From: JAVBNT01 sp031551355
GTDB lineage: Bacteria > Vulcanimicrobiota > CADAWZ01
Assembly (NCBI GenBank): GCA_031551355.1
Contig: JAVBNT010000023.1
Location: forward strand, 1-64,000
DNA: 64,000 nucleotides
Direction of reading: 5' to 3'
Position 1 is the first letter of the stretch. Every line of letters starts with the position of its first letter. Below the pieces are notes generated by a model, which was given only the letters and a program-made list of their open reading frames with translations, ran no database searches and had not been told where the DNA came from. Made by a program: the position numbers and the translations under genes. Positions 53,208 through 62,850 of this stretch are shown one piece after another.

Positions 53208-54602
53208 ATGGCTGATAAAACTATAAATTTAACAGACATTGAAAAACTTCTTGAAGACGCCGAAATGGATATGTTTTGCGGAGAGCTTTACTCTTCAGCA
53301 AATATGCTCAAAAGAATCATAAGGTCGGACATCCCGGAACATCTGAAAAACAGAATTTATTACCAGACCGGCATTTTACTGAAAAAACTTGGAGATTATC
53401 AGGATTCATTATCCTGCTTTGACTCAGTTATCAATAATGGCGGCCCTGATGAAGCAATAATATATAAAGCATCAGTGCTTAACTGCCTGGGTAATTACCG
53501 AGAAGCAATGGTGACACTATCTTCGTTGCAGAAACAGTATGACAATGAGCTCTATTGGGAAACTTTCGCTGTAGCTTCGCTGGAAACAGGTTGTCCGTCC
53601 GACTCAGCAAAGGCGCTTCTAAACCTCAAAAGGACAAATCCGGAGAACCTGAGCTTAAGGAAATTGCTGACCATTGCTCTGATCCGAATCGGTAATTATA
53701 ACGGCGCCGAGCGGGAAATAGAAGAAATTCTGGACATAGACGCAAATGATCTTGAAGCAAACCTCATCCTCACCTGGCTAAGCCTGTTTTCGGAAAAAGA
53801 AGACGAGGCCATAGAAAAGCTTGACTTCCTGTTTGAAAAAGGCAATACGGAGCCGGAGTTGAATTTCGCACGGGCATCAATAAACTATCTGGCCGGAGAA
53901 GATGACGCCGCCCGGAAAATAATGATTGACGGGACCAAAAAGGTGCGTTTTCACAACAATATAAAAGACGGGGTAACTCTGCAGATAATATCTTCCGCTA
54001 TGACCTCAGTCGCGTCGGAGAACAGCACGATTGAAAAAGAACTCGAATCGTTTAAGGAACAGGTTGTTAAATCTTTCCTGAGTATGCTGACGGAAAAAAA
54101 TTGCTTTCTCGGTGACAAATGCAGACAGGTGTCGGAAACGGCATACCTGATGGCAAAATACAGTGAAGATTTAAGCAGGGATGAGAAGGAAGACCTGAAA
54201 ATTGCCGGTGCAATATGCAACCTGGGAATGATCTATCTGCCCGATATAATATTTACAAAAGTAACTCCTCTCAGCTCTGCGGAAAAAGATCTGATCAAAC
54301 AGCATGCAACAAGTACGGTGGCAATATTAAAACCGTTTACATTTTTCAAAAACATCATTGAACTGATTAAATATCATCACGAAAAATATGACGGCAGCGG
54401 ATATCCTGCCAAACTAAAAGGCGAAGATATTCCTTTTGGGGCGCGTATTCTGGCAATCGCAGATTTCTTTGTTGATATAACCAACGACAGCCCCAGGCAG
54501 CAAGGTATCCCACCGACATCCGCCGTTAGGACGATACAGACGCTTACCGGATCGTTTTTCTGCCCTAAAGCCCTGGAATTACTAAAAAAAGTGTACCGCT
54601 AG
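53208..54602 (+). CDS. TPR protein with degenerate HD-GYP domain
   Basis: The 464-aa protein has TPR-like helices at residues 8-250 (YQDSLSCFDSVINN, YREAMVTLSSLQ) and an HD-GYP domain at about 290-460. The GYP motif is intact (KYHHEKYDGSGYPAKL, about 388). The HD pair and the following lysine, normally LHDIGKI, read ICNLGMI at about 336, so the metal-binding His and Asp and the Lys are lost. It is therefore probably a non-catalytic c-di-GMP binder or scaffold. It lies 79 nt after the kinase and 6 nt before the cyclase gene. Confidence 0.85.
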   Translation: MADKTINLTDIEKLLEDAEMDMFCGELYSSANMLKRIIRSDIPEHLKNRIYYQTGILLKKLGDYQDSLSCFDSVINNGGPDEAIIYKASVLNCLGNYREAMVTLSSLQKQYDNELYWETFAVASLETGCPSDSAKALLNLKRTNPENLSLRKLLTIALIRIGNYNGAEREIEEILDIDANDLEANLILTWLSLFSEKEDEAIEKLDFLFEKGNTEPELNFARASINYLAGEDDAARKIMIDGTKKVRFHNNIKDGVTLQIISSAMTSVASENSTIEKELESFKEQVVKSFLSMLTEKNCFLGDKCRQVSETAYLMAKYSEDLSRDEKEDLKIAGAICNLGMIYLPDIIFTKVTPLSSAEKDLIKQHATSTVAILKPFTFFKNIIELIKYHHEKYDGSGYPAKLKGEDIPFGARILAIADFFVDITNDSPRQQGIPPTSAVRTIQTLTGSFFCPKALELLKKVYR

Positions 54603-54608
54603 AAATAT

Positions 54609-55778
54609 ATGCTGACAGAACAATCCAAACAATCGGGACTAAACGCCCTGAATTCAATTGTTAATACAATTAACTCTTCTATGGATCTGGATCTGATACT
54701 TGATCTGATCCTCGATACGGCCATTGAAATAATGAATGCCGAACGCGGATTTATTATGATGCTGGATTCAAGGGAAAATGAACTTGTATTCAAAACAGCC
54801 AGAAATATAGACAAAACTACGCTTTGGAGCGACAACTTTCTGATAAGCAGAACAATTATCAACGATGTAGTAATGAACCAAAAAGGTATCCTGTCTCACA
54901 ACGCCGCTGAAGACCCCAGATATATGGGAACCCCAAGCGTCGTGCAATTCGGATTACGCTCAATAATTGCAGCACCTTTAAAAGTCAAAGGAACATGCAA
55001 CGGCGCAATATACCTCGACAACCGCTTTAAGCACGGCATCTTCAATGAAGATGATTTTAATTTTATGACGGTATTTGCTCATGAGGTAGCAATCGCGATG
55101 GAAAATGCCAGACTTGAGAATGAAAAAAACTACATACATGAAATTCTTAAACAATATGTAAGTCCCGATGTTGCCGACGAAATTATCAAAAATGGACTAG
55201 ATATAGACCTAATGGGCGAAAACCGGGATATAACCGTACTTTTTGTCGATATAAGAGGATTCACAACCCTGTCGGAAACAGAAGCTCCGCATAAACTTGT
55301 AAGCCAGTTAAATGAATTCTTCAAGGCCGTTTCAGGTATTATTTTCTCGAAGAGAGGTACCGTTTTTAAATTTCTTGGTGACGGAATGATGGCCGGCTGG
55401 GGGGCCCCTGTAGAAGATCCTCAGAAAAACGAGCATGCATTATCCGCCGGACTTGAAATTCTCAGTCTAATAAGCTCAATGAACAATAGATGGCATGAAA
55501 AAAACAAGCCCTGCTTCAAAATAGGTATCGGTATACATTCCGGCACCGCTATGACCGGGATCATAGGATGCAGCCGCAGAAAAGAATATTCCATTCTCGG
55601 CGATGTCGTGAATACCGCATCGAGGCTTGAATCACTTAACAAGGAATACGGTTCAGAAATGATTGTCAGTGAGAGTGCACTAAAAGGAACTTCACTGGCC
55701 GTTTTTTTTGAGAGAATAGGAAATGTAACCCTGCGAGGTAAAAAAGAATCAATTTGCGTATACAAAGCCTGCAAATAA
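54609..55778 (+). CDS. GAF-domain class III adenylate cyclase
   Basis: The 389-aa protein has a GAF sensor domain at about 20-165 (AIEIMNAERGFIMMLD, APLKVKGTCNGAIYLDNRF) and a class III nucleotidyl cyclase domain at about 195-385. Both metal-binding aspartates are visible in VLFVDIRGF (near 209) and KFLGDGMMAGWG, and the transition-state Asn/Arg in EYSILGDVVNTASRLE. It makes cAMP (or cGMP) in response to a GAF ligand. Its TAA stop shares bases with the next gene's ATG. Confidence 0.93.
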   Translation: MLTEQSKQSGLNALNSIVNTINSSMDLDLILDLILDTAIEIMNAERGFIMMLDSRENELVFKTARNIDKTTLWSDNFLISRTIINDVVMNQKGILSHNAAEDPRYMGTPSVVQFGLRSIIAAPLKVKGTCNGAIYLDNRFKHGIFNEDDFNFMTVFAHEVAIAMENARLENEKNYIHEILKQYVSPDVADEIIKNGLDIDLMGENRDITVLFVDIRGFTTLSETEAPHKLVSQLNEFFKAVSGIIFSKRGTVFKFLGDGMMAGWGAPVEDPQKNEHALSAGLEILSLISSMNNRWHEKNKPCFKIGIGIHSGTAMTGIIGCSRRKEYSILGDVVNTASRLESLNKEYGSEMIVSESALKGTSLAVFFERIGNVTLRGKKESICVYKACK

Positions 55779-57085
55779 TGAAAAAAATTATCTTTATTCT
55801 ATTTCTTTTAATCATTGCCGGGATTACCGCCGTCAATGCCGCGGAAACTCAAAGAATTCTCAAAATTGAATCAAATATCACCGGGAAAGCAAACGTTTAT
55901 ATGAAGCCTTCCGGAAGCGAACAAAAATACACACTGGTGGCAAAATCGCTTCCATGTGAAATAACTCCTGCCGGAACAAGCAATCAGGATATAAAAATAG
56001 AAAAGACGGTTTACTTTTTTTTTGTTCTCAGGGGTGAGCGCAAAAGCGTAAATCTTCCGCGTATGTTTCCGTTAAAAATACCTGTATCCAAAGAGATGAT
56101 GCCGGAAAGAATGGTAGCCGCATTCGCTCTGCCGATCGTAATTTTACTCGAAATAATGCGCAGAAAAAAACAAAAAGAAAGCAGGGAACTGCAAAAGGAA
56201 CTTTCAGCCGCAAATGAGGAGATTATCCAGGTAAAAGCGGAAAACTCGTCATTCAATATGAAAATCCTCAAAAAAATAGGAAAATATAAAATTGATAAAA
56301 AAATAGGCGACGGAGGGATGGCATCCGTATACAAAGCTTTTGATGACGACAACAACTTTTATGCACTTAAAGTGCCGTATGAAAGATTTTTTGAACACCA
56401 GATATTCCTAAAGAGATTTGAACATGAAGCGATCATCGGCTCCAAGCTTATTCACAAATCAATTGTAAAAGTATTTGATTACAGCACATCCGTAAATCCC
56501 GGCCCTCCATTTATATGTATGGAATATATCGACGGAGATACGCTGATGTCGGTTATGAAAAAGCGGCCGCTGCAAAAAACGGAAACGGCAGCAAAATATA
56601 TAATTTCAATCCTTGAAGCATTATCTTATGCGCATGAAAAAAATATCGTCCACAGGGATATAAAGCCTGCCAATATAATGGTATGCAATAACGGCAATTT
56701 GAAGATAATGGATTTCGGAGTCGCAAAAATATCGGATCTCTCCGCCGTTACGGCTACCGACACAATGCTAGGAACCCCGCTGTATACCGCGCCCGAACAG
56801 ATCGACAGTAAAACTGCAGATCCAAGATCGGATCTTTATTCGGTAGGCATCGTTTTTTATGAGATGCTGGCAGGAACCCCGCCGTTCAACGACAAGGATC
56901 CGATAAAAGTCATCATGCAAAAACATACCCATAAGCCTCCCAGGCCGTCGCAATACAACCCGGACATCCCAGGGGATTACGAACGCATAATAATGAAACT
57001 AATAAACAAGGAACCATCAATGCGCTACGGTTCCTGTATGGAAGTTCTTGAAGAACTGCAAAAAACCAACGGAGAAAAAGAGTGA
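55778..57085 (+). CDS. membrane-anchored Ser/Thr protein kinase
   Basis: The ATG at 55778 overlaps the previous stop (TAATG), indicating translational coupling. The 435-aa protein starts with a signal/TM segment (KKIIFILFLLIIAGITAV), has an extracytoplasmic domain of about 75 residues, a second TM near 105-125 (AAFALPIVILLEIM), a basic coiled-coil and a C-terminal kinase domain (about 168-430) with GDGGMASVY, YALKVPY, HRDIKPANI, DFGVAKI and GTPLYTAPEQ. All catalytic residues are present. Unlike usual PknB the kinase domain is C-terminal. Confidence 0.92.
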   Translation: MKKIIFILFLLIIAGITAVNAAETQRILKIESNITGKANVYMKPSGSEQKYTLVAKSLPCEITPAGTSNQDIKIEKTVYFFFVLRGERKSVNLPRMFPLKIPVSKEMMPERMVAAFALPIVILLEIMRRKKQKESRELQKELSAANEEIIQVKAENSSFNMKILKKIGKYKIDKKIGDGGMASVYKAFDDDNNFYALKVPYERFFEHQIFLKRFEHEAIIGSKLIHKSIVKVFDYSTSVNPGPPFICMEYIDGDTLMSVMKKRPLQKTETAAKYIISILEALSYAHEKNIVHRDIKPANIMVCNNGNLKIMDFGVAKISDLSAVTATDTMLGTPLYTAPEQIDSKTADPRSDLYSVGIVFYEMLAGTPPFNDKDPIKVIMQKHTHKPPRPSQYNPDIPGDYERIIMKLINKEPSMRYGSCMEVLEELQKTNGEKE

Positions 57086-58140
57086 GCAGCGTCCTAAGCG
57101 GAAATATTTCGCGCATACACCTTTCCGAATTCTATAATCACCTCGCCCTGATGCTCAAATCAGGAATTCCGATAACAAAGGCACTTGAATCCCTTTCCGC
57201 ACAGGAGGAAAGGGGAGAATTCCGCGCTGTGATAACAGCCGTAAAAATGGATATAACCGCCGGCAAGTCACTGTCACAGTCAATTACCCCATATAATCCC
57301 ATATTCAGCGATACCGATATACAGGCGATAAAAATGGGGGAATCATCAGGTAAACTTGATGAAATACTGTTCAAGCTATCGGAAATCGGTACCAGACAAT
57401 ATCTGGAAAAACAAAAAATACGCAATATTATGACATACCCGCTGACGGTTTTTATACTGTCATCAATAATTCTTGCCGTAATTTCACAGACAATAGTAGC
57501 TTCAATCTATCCATTGCTTGCAGATAAAGGCATAGGCCTGGGGTTTGCCGCCAAAATAATAATAGGCCTATCCAAAACAATGCAAAATCCGGCGGGATTA
57601 GCCGCCGCTTTGCTGGTAACATCCATATGCATCGCAACAGCAAAAAAAATCATCAAAACAAATGATTACAGAAAAAAAATGCAAAAAATACTATGGAATA
57701 TGCCGCTGGTAAATAAAACAATCAAAACTCAGGCCTTCTGTGATTTTTGCAGAAACTTTGCCTTCCTCTACGAGCATAATACGGAAATACGTCAATCACT
57801 TATACTGGCAGGACAGTCTACCGGAAATATAATGATCCAGGACACATCAGTAAAATTGGTTGAAGATCTTATCAACGGACTCAGTCTTTCGGAAAGCTTT
57901 AAAAAGTACTTTCCCAAATCTGTAAATATATTCGTGGAAACAGGCGAAAAAAGCGGCAAGCTGGCCGAGTGTCTGAACCGTCTGTCGGCATTTTATCAGC
58001 AGGAGATCAATTATACGGCAGAATCTTTTGCCGCAATGCTGGAACCATTCCTGATGCTTTTTATGGGGATTGTCGCCGGTGTTATTGCACTCTCTGTTCT
58101 CTCCCCCATTTACGGGGCTATAAACACACTGGGACTCTAG
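57082..58140 (+). CDS. type II secretion/type IV pilus GspF-PilC-like inner-membrane protein
   Basis: The GTG start overlaps the stop of the kinase gene by 4 nt. The 352-aa protein has two copies of the T2SSF domain (about 15-135 and 215-340): FYNHLALMLKSGIPITKALESL, and FCRNFAFLYEHNTEIRQSL, with IKMGESSGKLDEIL and VETGEKSGKLAECL, and three transmembrane helices. It is the platform protein of a secretion or pilus motor. No GspE, GspG or pilin genes are adjacent, so the pairing with signalling genes is unusual. Confidence 0.9.
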   Translation: MSSVLSGNISRIHLSEFYNHLALMLKSGIPITKALESLSAQEERGEFRAVITAVKMDITAGKSLSQSITPYNPIFSDTDIQAIKMGESSGKLDEILFKLSEIGTRQYLEKQKIRNIMTYPLTVFILSSIILAVISQTIVASIYPLLADKGIGLGFAAKIIIGLSKTMQNPAGLAAALLVTSICIATAKKIIKTNDYRKKMQKILWNMPLVNKTIKTQAFCDFCRNFAFLYEHNTEIRQSLILAGQSTGNIMIQDTSVKLVEDLINGLSLSESFKKYFPKSVNIFVETGEKSGKLAECLNRLSAFYQQEINYTAESFAAMLEPFLMLFMGIVAGVIALSVLSPIYGAINTLGL

Positions 58141-58175
58141 GTTCTGTTGATAAGGACCTGGAAGGGGGGTAAAAA

Positions 58176-59135
58176 ATGAACACAAAAAATATTAAAGAAA
58201 TTTATTTTGCCGGAGGATGTTTCTGGGGAGTTGAAGCTTATATGTCAAAAATACCGGGAGTATATGAAACTTCCGTCGGCTATGCCAACGGAAACAGCGA
58301 TAATCCGACATACGAAGATGTCTGTTATAAAAAAACAGGACACGCCGAAACCGTATATATTAAATATAACCCTGAAGAAATAACTCTGGAACGGCTGGTT
58401 TCACAATTTTTCAAAATAATCGACCCGACTATACTTGACAGGCAGGGATATGATTGCGGAAAACAGTACAGAACAGGAATATACTTCACAAACGAAGCAG
58501 ACGGTAAAATAATCAAGGAGACTGTAAACCTTGTTCAGAAAGAATATCAGACTCCGATTGTCACCGAAGTGATGCCTTTAAAACAATTCTTCAAAGCCGA
58601 AGAATACCATCAAAAATACCTTGAAAAAAATCCGGGAGGTTATTGCCATATAAAGTTTGATTCCCTCAAGGATTTTGCAAAAGAAAAAACATCATCTTAT
58701 ACAAAACCGGATGAAAATGAACTTAAAAATAAACTTACACCGCTGCAATACGAAGTTACGCAAAGCGGCGGTACCGAAAGACCGTTTGCCAACGAATACT
58801 GGGACAATAAACGAAGCGGCATATATGTCGATATTACCACAGGAGAACCGCTTTTTTCTTCAAAAGACAAATACGACTCACACAGCGGCTGGCCAAGCTT
58901 TACAAAACCATTAAAAAAATCCGTCATCAGGGAACATACGGACGATAGCCACGGCATGCTCAGAACCGAGGTAAAGAGTAATGCCGGAAACGCACATCTG
59001 GGCCATGTTTTCACGGACGGGCCACAGGAACATGGGGGTCTGCGTTATTGCATAAACAGCGCCTCACTAAGATTTGTCCCTCTGGAAGCGATGGAAAAAG
59101 AAGGATACGGCGAGCTGCTCCACCTGCTTGAATAG
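58176..59135 (+). CDS. msrAB: bifunctional peptide methionine sulfoxide reductase MsrA/MsrB
   Basis: The ATG follows GGAAGGGGGG. Residues 1-165 are MsrA with GGCFWGVE (catalytic Cys near 15), VGYANG and the CGKQYRT region; residues 185-319 are MsrB with FANEYWDNKRSGIYVD, SHSGWPSF, EVKSNAGNAHLGHVF and the catalytic CINSASLRF. It repairs both stereoisomers of methionine sulfoxide. The MsrB zinc cysteines usual in some members are absent (DNKRSGIYV lacks CxxC). No signal peptide, so cytoplasmic. Confidence 0.95.
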   Translation: MNTKNIKEIYFAGGCFWGVEAYMSKIPGVYETSVGYANGNSDNPTYEDVCYKKTGHAETVYIKYNPEEITLERLVSQFFKIIDPTILDRQGYDCGKQYRTGIYFTNEADGKIIKETVNLVQKEYQTPIVTEVMPLKQFFKAEEYHQKYLEKNPGGYCHIKFDSLKDFAKEKTSSYTKPDENELKNKLTPLQYEVTQSGGTERPFANEYWDNKRSGIYVDITTGEPLFSSKDKYDSHSGWPSFTKPLKKSVIREHTDDSHGMLRTEVKSNAGNAHLGHVFTDGPQEHGGLRYCINSASLRFVPLEAMEKEGYGELLHLLE

Positions 59136-59156
59136 GCCCGTATTTTATTCAACCGG

Positions 59157-59918
59157 TCAGGCATTATACTCTTCCTGGATGCCGGCAGGATCTTCCGTAT
59201 ATTCCTCCATATATTCCCCGGATTCACCTTCATTACCGGTTAATATAAAACGCAGATTTTCAGCCGCACGCTCAATAAAAGGAAGGGCTTCGCTTAAAAA
59301 TGCGATATCGTTTGAATTAATATAATGGCCCATATTTTCAACAGCCCCATTCAAATTGGACATAGTCAGGGAAATGTCAATTGACGGCCGTTGAGGCATG
59401 TTGGAAAGCATTAAAGAAGCCGAATAAGACTGCATAGATTCGCAAGCCTGCTGAATTTGCGAAACAGCCAAATCAAGCTGTCCTTTTCCGGTCTTCAAAT
59501 TGTTAATGTCGCGCATATTTGAAAGAGCCTCATACGCCATCTTCAGTCCTTCGTCCATTTGATTCTGAAAAGAAGAAAAACCGGCTATATAATTTTTCCA
59601 GGCGTCTCCCTCGGGCAGCTCATCCAATGCTTCAGCGGACAAACCCGAAAATTTCTGAACGACTCCGCTGAATTCATCCCTGCTTAAGGAAATAGCGTCT
59701 CTGATTTGAGAGGAAATATGCTCCCAAATATCTTCAAGCTTTTCTTTTCCGATACTGCCTACGGAAGAGGATAGACTGTCTCCGGTATCCTTAAGCATTT
59801 TTAAAGCTCTGGCATAGCCGCCATCCGCATCAGCCATAAAATTAAAACCGCATCTTTCACAAACAACAGTCTCCTCCGCGGGATTGTCAAATCTACAAAC
59901 AGGACAAGTTAAAGCCAT
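59157..59918 (-). CDS. zinc-ribbon, coiled-coil protein of unknown function
   Basis: The 253-aa protein opens with a zinc ribbon, CPVC-x10-CERC (two CxxC pairs at about 5-8 and 20-23), followed by long helices rich in Asp/Glu/Ser (residues 40-230) and an acidic tail. Similar double-zinc-ribbon proteins act in the cytoplasm, function unknown. It lies 89 nt after the Gln/Met-rich gene at 60008 and is probably co-transcribed. Confidence 0.7.
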   Translation of the reverse strand: MALTCPVCRFDNPAEETVVCERCGFNFMADADGGYARALKMLKDTGDSLSSSVGSIGKEKLEDIWEHISSQIRDAISLSRDEFSGVVQKFSGLSAEALDELPEGDAWKNYIAGFSSFQNQMDEGLKMAYEALSNMRDINNLKTGKGQLDLAVSQIQQACESMQSYSASLMLSNMPQRPSIDISLTMSNLNGAVENMGHYINSNDIAFLSEALPFIERAAENLRFILTGNEGESGEYMEEYTEDPAGIQEEYNA

Positions 59919-60007
59919 TACATTCTCTCCTTAATATTATAAATAACTAAATAATGCGGAATGCCTGATCGCAAACCGCATTATATAAAATATTATGAAA
60001 TTTTATC

Positions 60008-62143
60008 TCATCCTCTCGAAGAAACAGAGGGAGTATTCATTGCTGCTGCCGGTGCAGCGGGAGCATTAAAAGCCTGAGGGATCTGAGGCTGCGGTTGCGG
60101 TTGCGGTGCTTGAGGTACACCCGCCTGCTGCTGAATTTGCTGAGGTTGAATCTGAGAGGAAACCTGCTGCTGAGCCTGTAAGGGATTTTGCTCCATAAAC
60201 CGGTTAGCCGCAGATGCTCCAAACTGATTGCCCCGCATGTGAGTTTGATTTAACGGCTGCCGCCCATTGGCAAAAGAAGCCTTTTTATCCAAACCACCGG
60301 CATTTTTATCGCTTTTATTCTCTCCCAAAGCTCTGTTTACAAGTTCTGCAACTTCTTTATCAATAACAACTTTTTCCTTGTTTGCCTGCATCCAAAGCTG
60401 ATTAAGCTGAGACTTTGCGGGATCTCCGTTTTCGCCCGTCCGTCTTGTTCCCGAGGCGCTGTTTTTAGAAAGAATATTATTGGCAATCTGAGTAAGCTGC
60501 TTTTCATATTGAGCTTTCTTCCCGCTTGAACCGGAAGCTGCTCCAGCTCTGCCGGCATTGGCTCCGGCCGCCATCGAATTCATACCATTACGGTTTGCTC
60601 CCATTTGATTTTGCGCTCCGAAAGGCATTCTCTGAGCATTGGCAAATTGGTTGGGCATCATCTGCTGCGGCATTTGTCTCGGATCCATATGTCCGTTAGG
60701 CTGAGCCTGACGAATCTGCTGTGCCTGAGGCTGCAGCTGGGTCTGAACAGCCGGCCTGGATGTCGGCGAAATATCGGCTGCGGGCATAGCCCGAACGGCC
60801 TGAGGCCGGGCAAAATTCTGACCACCCTGAAAACCGCCGCTAAACCCGGAACCAAATCCGCCCATGGAGGCTACAGCCGGTCCGGGAGACAAAGAAGCCG
60901 AAACAGAAACCCCAAATCCGACTCCGCCACCCTGAGCACTCTGCCCCCTCATTGCGGACATTCCCATTCCAGCGGATTGCGCCATCATACCGCCCATCAT
61001 ATTCATCAAAGGCGACATCATACCCATCATGCCCATCATACCCATGAGATTATTGGCACCGAACATGCCTCCCTGAGCAAACATACCCGCATTAGGAATA
61101 TTCTGTCCCTGCATATAACCGTATCCCTGCAGCATTTGCATCAATTGGTTCTGCTGGTTCATATTCTGACCAAGCATATTTACCACATTATTTCTCGCAT
61201 TTCCTATCTGCTGCAAAGTCTGCATACCCTGCTGCAGCTGCATCTGCAGCATCTGTTTTTGCATTCCAGCCATTTGCGACTGCATTTGTGACTGCATGCC
61301 TTTCTGCATATGCTCCATACCTTTTTGAGCCATTTGCTGAGCGACCATAGCAATACCCTGAGCAACCATACTAAGGCCCTGAGCAATCACTTTGATAACC
61401 TGAGCGGCAGTTTTAAGAGCGGCGCCAATCGCCGGACCGACAAAAGGAATAGCGCTCAGAGCCGAGCCAAGGGCCTGCAGCATTTGAGCAATCTGCTCCA
61501 TTGTCTGGGCTGCTCTGCCGATAGTTTGAGCGACATTGCCCATATTTTGGGCGATACCCATATATTTTTCCGTTTTTTGGAAATGTCCCTGAGCTTCCCT
61601 CCCATGCTTAGCTTCAAGATTGCCGTAGAAATTAACACCCTGCATCAGATTACTGTTCGTTTGCTGCTGCTTCATAGCGTCATTGTTTATTAAATTCATT
61701 GCATTAAACAAACCGCTCTGACCCGTTTGGGTTTGAGAAAAAGCCCCGAACATAGCTTCAACGCCCATACCTGAGCTTACATTTATGGAAGCGTTCATTC
61801 CTATGGAGGGCATTGTATAGCTGCCGTTAGTTCCCTGAGCGGAAAAACTTCCTCCGTTAACGGCATTCAGGGAGCGGCTCATTTCCTGCTGTCCGGCTTG
61901 AGCCATAGGCTTGGCCCTCTCAAAAGAATCCCTGCCCTGATCCGTTGTTTGACGGCCTTCCCTCAATTGAGGCATTGTTTCTTTATGACCGTCTTTTATT
62001 TTTTGCCTGTTCTTGCTCGAAACAACACGCTTGCCAAGAATTTTTTTATTGGATTTTTTCTCGGCATTCTTAAATTCTTTATCGGTCTTATCTTCTACAT
62101 TTTTATCAAATTGAGGAAAACTGACAGATGAAAGACTATCCAT
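60008..62143 (-). CDS. large Gln/Met/Gly/Ala-rich low-complexity protein
   Basis: The 711-aa protein has a charged N-terminus, then a Gln/Ala/Met-rich helical region with MAQ and QQM repeats (about 150-360) containing two hydrophobic patches (AAQTMEQIAQMLQALGSAL, IPFVGPAIGAAL), a Gly/Met-rich middle (LMGMMGMMGMMSPLMNMMG), and a Gln/Pro-rich tail ending in QPQPQPQ-type sequence. No signal peptide. It is likely a secreted or surface polymer-forming protein. The hydrophobic GPAIGAALK patch recalls the small protein at 14124, and the Met/Gly run the transglycosylase at 13123. No family recognised. Confidence 0.7.
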   Translation of the reverse strand: MDSLSSVSFPQFDKNVEDKTDKEFKNAEKKSNKKILGKRVVSSKNRQKIKDGHKETMPQLREGRQTTDQGRDSFERAKPMAQAGQQEMSRSLNAVNGGSFSAQGTNGSYTMPSIGMNASINVSSGMGVEAMFGAFSQTQTGQSGLFNAMNLINNDAMKQQQTNSNLMQGVNFYGNLEAKHGREAQGHFQKTEKYMGIAQNMGNVAQTIGRAAQTMEQIAQMLQALGSALSAIPFVGPAIGAALKTAAQVIKVIAQGLSMVAQGIAMVAQQMAQKGMEHMQKGMQSQMQSQMAGMQKQMLQMQLQQGMQTLQQIGNARNNVVNMLGQNMNQQNQLMQMLQGYGYMQGQNIPNAGMFAQGGMFGANNLMGMMGMMGMMSPLMNMMGGMMAQSAGMGMSAMRGQSAQGGGVGFGVSVSASLSPGPAVASMGGFGSGFSGGFQGGQNFARPQAVRAMPAADISPTSRPAVQTQLQPQAQQIRQAQPNGHMDPRQMPQQMMPNQFANAQRMPFGAQNQMGANRNGMNSMAAGANAGRAGAASGSSGKKAQYEKQLTQIANNILSKNSASGTRRTGENGDPAKSQLNQLWMQANKEKVVIDKEVAELVNRALGENKSDKNAGGLDKKASFANGRQPLNQTHMRGNQFGASAANRFMEQNPLQAQQQVSSQIQPQQIQQQAGVPQAPQPQPQPQIPQAFNAPAAPAAAMNTPSVSSRG

Positions 62144-62298
62144 AAATTCGCACTCCTTAATTATTTAAAAAAATATCTTAATTAATATATCACGACATAA
62201 ATCATAAATGACAAGTCGCCTTTACAATCTATTCGCAAAGACTAATACTACTTTAAAATGCTTTCCGGCTATAACATAATAATATAAATCTCCGGGCT

Positions 62299-62718
62299 TC
62301 AGAGTTTTTTAATAAAGAAAAGTTCTGCCGGCTGAGCAAGCGGAGGAATATCCAGCAGAAGGCAACCTGTGTCTTTGTAACCAAGTTTGCGATAGAAAAA
62401 CTGAGCACTTTCATCAGCCTGGGTTGAAATCAAAGCACAGGGAAATCCTAATGAGCGCATCTCGGACTCCCAATAGTTAACAGCATTTTTTCCATATCCC
62501 TTGCCTCTGGCAGATTCGTCTAAATAAATCAGGGTAAGAAAGGGTATGGTATCCCAGAAAAGGTTGTAGCGCATGACTCCAATGGGATTTCCATCCGTTT
62601 TCAGCATATAGCACCGCTTATTGGCAATTTTAAGGAGCAATTCTCTTTCGGAGATACGCCAGTCAAACTTACTCCAAACAGATATGTCCGAGTTTGTCGC
62701 ATATTCAATTTCAAACAT
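62299..62718 (-). CDS. GNAT-family N-acetyltransferase
   Basis: The 139-aa protein shows the GNAT acetyl-CoA loop ARGKGYGKNAVN near residue 92, with strand LTLIYLDES before and FYRKLGYKDTGC near the C-terminus. It acetylates an unknown amine. The ribosome-binding site is AGGAGG. It is a single gene. Confidence 0.88.
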   Translation of the reverse strand: MFEIEYATNSDISVWSKFDWRISERELLLKIANKRCYMLKTDGNPIGVMRYNLFWDTIPFLTLIYLDESARGKGYGKNAVNYWESEMRSLGFPCALISTQADESAQFFYRKLGYKDTGCLLLDIPPLAQPAELFFIKKL

Positions 62719-62850
62719 TTAACAAACCTCCTAAATAAATATTTTCATCATGCATCCGAAAAAATATCGGGAAAATAATGAAATATAAAAAATAAAAATT
62801 TCGATTGTGCCTACAGAATAAGGCAAGCCGTATTTTTACGAGCGATGCTT

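Noticed and set aside
60605..61291. 228-aa His/Leu-rich frame on the plus strand
   Set aside because: It is the antisense shadow of the Gln/Met-rich repeats of the gene at 60008; low complexity on one strand opens frames on the other.
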